Part shown: positions 6,872 to 10,706 of the stretch, piece by piece
How the letters are laid out: every line of letters begins with the position of its first letter
How positions within the stretch are numbered: the first letter of the stretch is position 1
Assembly (NCBI GenBank): GCA_900753685.1
Contig: CAAEAB010000061.1
Coordinates: forward strand, 1 to 10,706
Origin: Lachnospiraceae bacterium
GTDB lineage: Bacteria > Bacillota > Clostridia > Lachnospirales > Lachnospiraceae
Reading direction: 5' to 3'
Length of the DNA stretch: 10,706 nt
Program-made: the position numbers and the translations under genes
Notes under the pieces: generated by a model
Told to the model about the DNA's origin: nothing
Seen by the model: only the letters and a program-made list of their open reading frames with translations
Databases searched by the model: none

Positions 6872-7624
6872 TCAACCAAACCTCCCCGTAATATAATCTT
6901 CTGTCCGCTTATCCTTAGGAAGTGAGAAAAGCGTCTCCGTATCGTTGTACTCAATGACCTCTCCTAACAAAAAGAAGGCAGTTTTATCGGAAATACGGGC
7001 GGCCTGCTGCATATTATGTGTCACCATTATAATAGTATAAGCTTTTTTCAGCTCTGCTGCAAGGTCCTCGATTTTTGAAGTTGAAATCGGGTCCAGCGCT
7101 GAGGTTGGCTCATCCATTAAAAGCACCTCCGGCTGAACAGCCAATGCTCTGGCAATACAAAGACGCTGCTGCTGTCCTCCAGACATTCCCAAAGCGCTTT
7201 TCTTTAAACGGTCCTTAACTTCATCCCAAATAGCCGCATTTCGAAGAGAAGTCTCCACGATTTCATCCAGTTTGGCTTTCGAGTGGATTCCATGGGTTCT
7301 CGGACCATAAGCGATATTATCATAAATACTCATAGGAAATGGATTCGGTTTCTGAAACACCATTCCGACCCGCTTACGCAGCAGATTGACATCCATATCC
7401 CCATAGATATCCTCTCCATCCAGTCGGATATCTCCGTCAATCCGGCATCCCTGAACCAGATCATTCATTCTATTGAGGGATTTCAGCAGTGTGGATTTTC
7501 CACAGCCGCTCGGCCCGATAAACGCCGTAATCTCACGGGCGCCGATATTTAAATTCACATCCTTCAAGGCATGAAAATCGCCATAATGGAGATTCATGTT
7601 CTTGATCGTCATTTTTTCGTTCAT
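6872..7624 (-). CDS. pstB: Phosphate ABC transporter ATP-binding protein PstB
   Basis: A 250-aa ATPase that powers phosphate import through PstC/PstA. Numbered from ATG 7624: Walker [10 protein letters not shown] (37-45), Q-loop Q91 in [15 protein letters not shown], signature MSGGQQQR (147-154), Walker B VLLMDEP (167-173), SALDP with the PstB-typical [10 protein letters not shown] run (173-182), and switch histidine H203 in [23 protein letters not shown] is highly characteristic of PstB compared with other ABC ATPases. Three starts are possible: GTG 7636 (overlapping the pstA stop), ATG 7630 and ATG 7624. The last gives GAGG (7631-7634) a 6-base spacing and the usual family N-terminus, so I prefer it. 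Confidence 0.95.
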   Translation of the reverse strand: MNEKMTIKNMNLHYGDFHALKDVNLNIGAREITAFIGPSGCGKSTLLKSLNRMNDLVQGCRIDGDIRLDGEDIYGDMDVNLLRKRVGMVFQKPNPFPMSIYDNIAYGPRTHGIHSKAKLDEIVETSLRNAAIWDEVKDRLKKSALGMSGGQQQRLCIARALAVQPEVLLMDEPTSALDPISTSKIEDLAAELKKAYTIIMVTHNMQQAARISDKTAFFLLGEVIEYNDTETLFSLPKDKRTEDYITGRFG

Positions 7625-7632
7625 ATTCATCC

Positions 7633-8475
7633 TCACGCTTTTGCAAATTTTCCTGCGATTATATTCGACAGACCGTTAATGAGCAACACAAGTACAAGTA
7701 ATACGACGGCCGTAGCATAGGCTTCATTCACATGAAGTCCTTCATTGGACAGAGCATACATATGGAGCGCCAGTGTCCGTCCCGATCCAAAAAGGCTGGA
7801 CGGAATCTGAGCGACCGTCCCCGCCGTAAATAACAGCGCCGCCGTTTCTCCGACAATTCGTCCCGTAGCCAGAATCACACCGGCCAAGATTCCCGGAATC
7901 GCCGCCGGAAGTACAATCTTAAAAATTGTCCGAAGCTTCCCGGCGCCGAGACCAAAGCTGGCTTCCCGATAAGCATCCGGCACGGCCTTAAGCGCTTCCT
8001 CCGTCGTCCGCATAATTAACGGTAAAATCATAATGACCATCGTAAAGGCGCCGGACAAAATAGAGAGGCCCCATCCGAGAGTCGTGGCAAAAAACATTAA
8101 GCCGAAAAGGCCATAAACGATCGATGGAATACCGGATAAGGTTTCCGCCGTCATACGGATCACCCGGACAATCTTACTGTCTTTGCTTGAATATTCAACA
8201 AGAAAAATCGCAGAAAAAACACCGAGAGGTACTGCAATGATCAGAGTCAATAACGTCATGATCACCGTATTAACGGCCGCCGGTATCAAAGATACATTGT
8301 CCGAAGTATATTCCCATGCAAAGAGGCCTGGCTTCAGATAACCCACGCCTTTAACTAAAATAAAACCGATGAGAAAAATGAGAACTGCAAAGGTCAAAAC
8401 ACCACTCGCCAAAACCAGGGTTTTCAGCACAGCAGATATTGCCCGGCCGCTGCGTTTTTCTTTCTTATCATTCAT
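7633..8475 (-). CDS. pstA: Phosphate ABC transporter permease PstA
   Basis: A 280-aa inner-membrane subunit that forms the phosphate channel with PstC. After a basic cytoplasmic N-terminus (1-18) there are hydrophobic segments near 19-42, 66-94, 115-131, 135-155, 190-217 and 253-275, consistent with six helices. Family marks are [12 protein letters not shown] (115-126), the coupling loop [22 protein letters not shown] (171-192) that docks on PstB, and [11 protein letters not shown] (205-215). The length is usual for PstA. The ATG at 8475 has AGGAGG (8483-8488) 7 bases ahead and overlaps the end of pstC by 8 bp, so translation is coupled. Confidence 0.95.
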   Translation of the reverse strand: MNDKKEKRSGRAISAVLKTLVLASGVLTFAVLIFLIGFILVKGVGYLKPGLFAWEYTSDNVSLIPAAVNTVIMTLLTLIIAVPLGVFSAIFLVEYSSKDSKIVRVIRMTAETLSGIPSIVYGLFGLMFFATTLGWGLSILSGAFTMVIMILPLIMRTTEEALKAVPDAYREASFGLGAGKLRTIFKIVLPAAIPGILAGVILATGRIVGETAALLFTAGTVAQIPSSLFGSGRTLALHMYALSNEGLHVNEAYATAVVLLVLVLLINGLSNIIAGKFAKA

Positions 8476-9322
8476 GGTAAGTCCTCCTGTTCAGCAAAGA
8501 TACAGCCAGATTGATGACAAGAATAAATACGAATAAGACAACGCCGGTAGCAATCAAAGCTTCCCGGTGAAGGTCGGCTGCGTACCCCATCTCCAATACG
8601 ATATTTGCTGTCATCGTGCGAAGTCCTTTGAACAACCCCGCCGGCATCCGAGGCTGATTTCCTGCCACCATTACGACGGCCATCGTCTCACCGATGGAAC
8701 GTCCGATTCCCAGTACTACGCCGGCAATAACGCCGGATTTTGCCGCCGGAAGCACCACAAAAAACAAGCTTCTTTCCTTCGTAGCTCCCAGTGCCAGAGA
8801 ACCCTCATAATAGCTTTCCGGAACACTCCGCAGAGATGTTTCAGCCTGGGCTATAATCGTCGGCAAAATCATAATCGCCAAAACAATCGAAGCCGTCAGC
8901 ATCGTACTTCCATCCTTTCCCGTCAGATGGTTCATCAACGGCACGAGTAGAACAAGACCAAAGAAACCATAGATAATTGACGGAATTCCGGCCATCAGGT
9001 TGATTGCTGCCTGACAAACGCGATAAATCCTTTTAGGACAGTAGAAAGCCATAAATACCGACGTAAACAGCCCAATCGGTACACCGATAAGCAGCGACAT
9101 TCCCGTGACACAGATACTTCCCATAATCATCGGGAAAATGCCGAAGATGTTATTTCCCGGTTTCCATTTCTGGCCAAAAATAAAATCACTCAACCCGATC
9201 TTCGTCATGGCCGGAAGCCCTCCTGCGAAAAGAAATACACAGATGAGGGCAACCGCCAGTACCGAAGTCAAAGCCGCCAGAAAGAAAACCCATTTCATAC
9301 CATTTTCTTTATTCAGCTTCAT
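8468..9322 (-). CDS. pstC: Phosphate ABC transporter permease PstC
   Basis: A 284-aa membrane subunit pairing with PstA. Hydrophobic segments are near 11-34, 62-92, 103-131, 143-160, 188-205 and 255-277. PstC marks are GIPSIIYGFFGLVLL (112-126), the coupling loop YEGSLALGATKERSLFFVVLPAA (172-194) and GRSIGETMAVVMVAGN (207-222). The length is usual. The ATG at 9322 comes 6 bp after the pstS stop. Its only strong SD-like sequence, GGGAGG inside the last codons of pstS, is 17 bases away, which is too far for normal use. Initiation probably depends on ribosomes finishing pstS. A second ATG at codon 9 is possible but has no better ribosome site. Confidence 0.94.
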   Translation of the reverse strand: MKLNKENGMKWVFFLAALTSVLAVALICVFLFAGGLPAMTKIGLSDFIFGQKWKPGNNIFGIFPMIMGSICVTGMSLLIGVPIGLFTSVFMAFYCPKRIYRVCQAAINLMAGIPSIIYGFFGLVLLVPLMNHLTGKDGSTMLTASIVLAIMILPTIIAQAETSLRSVPESYYEGSLALGATKERSLFFVVLPAAKSGVIAGVVLGIGRSIGETMAVVMVAGNQPRMPAGLFKGLRTMTANIVLEMGYAADLHREALIATGVVLFVFILVINLAVSLLNRRTYHE

Positions 9323-9328
9323 ATCTGA

Positions 9329-10276
9329 TTATTTTAAATCCTCCCAGGTCGTTATTTCACCTGTATAAACTGACTTAACCTGTTCGCTGGTTAATTCTTT
9401 AATACCGCTTGCATTATTTACGATGACGGCAATACCGTCCTGAGCGATCACTGTTGATGTAAGCCCTGCTGCTGTTTCACTGTCCTTTAATTCACGGGAA
9501 GCCATACCGATATCACAGAGACCGTCCAGTGTAGACTGTACGCCGGTTGTGGAATCGCTCTGCTGAACTTCGATTTCAACCTTTGGGTTCACTGCGCTAT
9601 AAGCCTCCTTTAACTTTTCCATTACCGGTGTTACTGAAGAAGAGCCTGCAACAACGACTTTCCCCGACACATCGGAAGCCTGGTACTCCGGCTGGTCTCC
9701 AACAGAAATGTAACCGTTTTCTGCCACAACTGCCTGACCTTCTTTACTCATTATGTAATTCATAAAATCCTGCGCGGCTTCACTAGTGCCTTCCTTTGTA
9801 ACAATGTTAAACGGACGCTGAATCTTGTAATCGCCGGAGGCCACGTTTTCTGTCGAAGCTTCCACTCCGTCCACACTAACCGCCGTAACGGCTTCGTTTA
9901 AAGAACCAAGAGAGATATAGCCGATGGCGTTCACATCGCCCTCTACGGTAGATATCATAACCGATGTACTGTTTGTAATCTTTGCATCCTCCGTTGTCAT
10001 ATCAACCTTCTGACCGTCAACCTCTTCTTCAATACCGAATAATTCAACAAATGCCCCGCGGGTTCCTGAACCGTCTTCTCTGGAAACGATGGTAATATCT
10101 CCGGAAGCCCCCTTTGTATCATTTGCACTTGCAGCCTCTGTCCCGGCAGCCTCTGTCTCTGCAGCAGTTCCTGCCGCTGTCTGTGCTGTTGTTTCTCCTT
10201 TTTCCGTACCGCAACCTGTTAAAATTACTGTTCCAACCATCAGTGCAGATACTGTCATTAACAAACCTTTTTTCAT
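9329..10276 (-). CDS. pstS: Phosphate-binding lipoprotein PstS, with halves in permuted order
   Basis: A 315-aa extracellular phosphate receptor for the Pst importer. The signal peptide ends in the lipobox L19-T-G-C22, followed by an Ala/Thr/Glu-rich linker (about 25-56). Phosphate-contact motifs are present: SREDGSGTR (65-73), GSSSVTP (211-217), DSTTG (241-245) and CDIGMASRELK (254-264). Their order is the reverse of canonical PstS: the block that is normally C-terminal (ITIVSREDGSGTR through SKEGQAVVAENGYI, about 61-190) comes first. The normally N-terminal block (GKVVVAGSSSVTP through VKSVYTGEITTWEDL, about 205-314) comes second. The total length fits one complete binding protein, so this is a permutation, not a duplication. 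The ATG at 10276 has AAGGAG 9 bases ahead (10286-10291). It is the first gene of the operon; pstC follows after 6 bp. Confidence 0.93.
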   Translation of the reverse strand: MKKGLLMTVSALMVGTVILTGCGTEKGETTAQTAAGTAAETEAAGTEAASANDTKGASGDITIVSREDGSGTRGAFVELFGIEEEVDGQKVDMTTEDAKITNSTSVMISTVEGDVNAIGYISLGSLNEAVTAVSVDGVEASTENVASGDYKIQRPFNIVTKEGTSEAAQDFMNYIMSKEGQAVVAENGYISVGDQPEYQASDVSGKVVVAGSSSVTPVMEKLKEAYSAVNPKVEIEVQQSDSTTGVQSTLDGLCDIGMASRELKDSETAAGLTSTVIAQDGIAVIVNNASGIKELTSEQVKSVYTGEITTWEDLK

Positions 10277-10316
10277 CTCTTCAATCTCCTTATAAAGTAA
10301 AATTTGTTTACATTTG

Positions 10317-10362
10317 GAATGTTAAACGCCGAATGTAAAATCCTCGAGACAATGTTTGTAAA
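10317..10362 (-). promoter_or_regulatory. Candidate Pho-box repeats upstream of pstS
   Basis: Read on the minus strand, TTTTACATTC (10331-10340) and TTTAACATTC (10317-10326) match at 9 of 10 positions and start 14 bp apart; a looser third copy, TTTACAAACATTG, is at 10350-10362. Direct repeats of TTAACA-like units are the binding pattern known for Gram-positive PhoP/PhoB regulators. They lie 41-86 bp before the pstS ATG. The 14-bp period is not the 11-bp period of the best-known Pho boxes, so the assignment is tentative. Confidence 0.4.
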
Positions 10363-10385
10363 TTTTATGCAAAATAATATTCTTC

Positions 10386-10391
10386 ATTATA
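10386..10391 (-). promoter_or_regulatory. Possible -10 element for the pst operon
   Basis: On the minus strand a perfect TATAAT occurs here, about 110 bp before the pstS ATG, with no recognisable -35 at 16-18 bp. A good -10 with a poor -35 is common at activator-dependent promoters. However, the repeats at 10317-10362 would then lie downstream of this start, which is awkward for simple activation. No better -10 was seen closer to the gene that would leave the ribosome site intact. Confidence 0.3.
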
Positions 10392-10452
10392 AGGATTATT
10401 TTTATTGAAATACGTTCTATTTTCCTGCTTTTCAAGAACATCTCCGGATTCG

Positions 10453-10480
10453 TTGACATGCTTCTTTATGTATATATAAA
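10453..10480 (+). promoter_or_regulatory. SigA-type promoter for the small XRE ORF
   Basis: Consensus TTGACA (10453-10458) and TATAAA (10475-10480) are separated by 16 bp, inside a TATATATAAAA run that allows a 16- or 17-bp reading. The predicted start (about 10487) lies just before AAAGGAGG (10491-10498), so the leader would be about 20 nt. It points away from pstS. Confidence 0.7.
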
Positions 10481-10505
10481 ATGAGGTTCAAAAGGAGGCC
10501 GGTTT

Positions 10506-10655
10506 ATGAAGAATCCGTTGAGCGCTGAGCGGTTAAAATTCTATCGAAAAAAGAATAATCTTTCTGTAGAGCAGGTATCTGCCTTATTATCAGAAATCCA
10601 GCCGGTCGCACCAAAAACCATTTACGGATGGGAGAGCGGGGTATCACTTAGATAA
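10506..10655 (+). CDS. Short XRE-type helix-turn-helix protein, probably truncated
   Basis: A 49-codon ORF beginning MKNPLSAERLKFYRKKNN and ending GVSLR-stop. A strong promoter and an AAAGGAGG site 7 bases before the ATG show that it is a genuine start. The sequence fits the first three to four helices of a Cro/C1 (XRE) DNA-binding domain: RLKFYRKKNNLSVEQVSALL (helices 1-2), then a turn and PKTIYGWESG (helix 3, 37-45), in which Y-x-W-E-S-G is the family's usual motif. Members normally continue with a L-P-D-x-x-x-L-x-x-L helix after GxxL; here the frame stops straight after L48-R49. Neither other frame downstream restores a convincing continuation in the 50 bases left. It may be a broken gene, a gene cut by a rearrangement, or a true mini-regulator; the first two seem likelier. 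Confidence 0.6.
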   Translation: MKNPLSAERLKFYRKKNNLSVEQVSALLSEIQPVAPKTIYGWESGVSLR

Positions 10656-10706
10656 AGATACCACACTAATCCCACGCTGACTTTTGCTCAACCGATACAG
10701 CCGGAG

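Noticed and set aside
6868..6954. N-terminal extension of PhoU (28 residues)
   Set aside because: It would lie inside pstB, is not part of the family, and the inner ATG has a good ribosome site directly after the pstB stop.
10471..10480. TATATATAAA run as a possible simple repeat
   Set aside because: It is explained by the -10 region of the XRE promoter.
10640..10662. Inverted repeat GGTATC...GATACC at the end of the XRE ORF
   Set aside because: A 6-bp stem with an 11-nt loop and no T-tract is too weak to call a terminator or attachment site.
10644..10706. A minus-strand open frame of 20 codons entering from the right edge and ending at TGA 10644-10646, overlapping the XRE ORF end
   Set aside because: It is too short to separate from chance and carries no recognisable motif, though it could be the tail of a convergent gene beyond the window.
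1..10706. CRISPR arrays, tRNA/rRNA genes, insertion sequences, riboswitches, toxin-antitoxin or defence genes
   Set aside because: No repeat-spacer pattern, RNA-gene signature, transposase or recognisable defence gene was seen on reading both strands; nearly all the sequence is accounted for by transport and regulatory genes.

Overview
The window looks like chromosomal sequence of a low- to mid-GC Gram-positive anaerobe of the Bacillota, most likely Clostridia and probably Lachnospiraceae. The indications are strong AAAGGAGG-type ribosome binding sites, SigA-like promoters, the pstSCAB-phoU-phoB-phoR gene order, a lipoprotein PstS with an Ala/Thr/Glu-rich linker, and the style of the small XRE-type protein at the right edge. 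The genus assignment is inference from protein style; no search was possible.

Layout from left to right. (1) Positions 1-1210, minus strand: a membrane-anchored SurA/PrsA-N-domain-like protein followed 4 bp later by sfsA, which runs off the left edge. (2) Positions 1304-2864, plus strand, divergent from the first pair: a two-gene NitT/TauT-type ABC importer (ATPase and permease, overlapping by 8 bp) with no substrate-binding protein beside it. (3) A long inverted repeat at 2870-2932 lies between this pair and the convergent cation diffusion facilitator (CDF) gene at 2945-4111. The CDF gene has its own consensus promoter and a 14-bp perfect palindrome at the expected transcription start. (4) Positions 4197-10276, minus strand: a tightly packed phosphate operon, transcribed pstS-pstC-pstA-pstB-phoU-phoB-phoR, with junctions that overlap or are separated by only 1-8 bp. 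(5) A 229-bp divergent intergenic region carries repeated ACATTC/TTAACA-like elements (possible Pho boxes) and, facing right, a strong promoter for a 49-codon XRE-type helix-turn-helix ORF that stops early (10506-10655). The last 50 bases hold nothing I can name.

How the genes work together: PstS captures phosphate outside the cell, PstC/PstA form the channel and PstB powers it. PhoU is expected to connect transporter status to the PhoR-PhoB two-component system, which would feed back on the operon. The CDF exporter downstream has its own promoter, but I see no terminator after phoR, so read-through is possible.

Most of the window is ordinary core metabolism and transport. I do not see an undescribed defence, mobile or RNA system. 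The most notable item is the PstS: its two sequence halves are in the reverse of the canonical order, so it reads as a circular permutant. Also worth a look are the CDF's duplicated cytoplasmic domain and Asp/Asn-rich metal site, the palindrome at its promoter, and the truncated XRE ORF.
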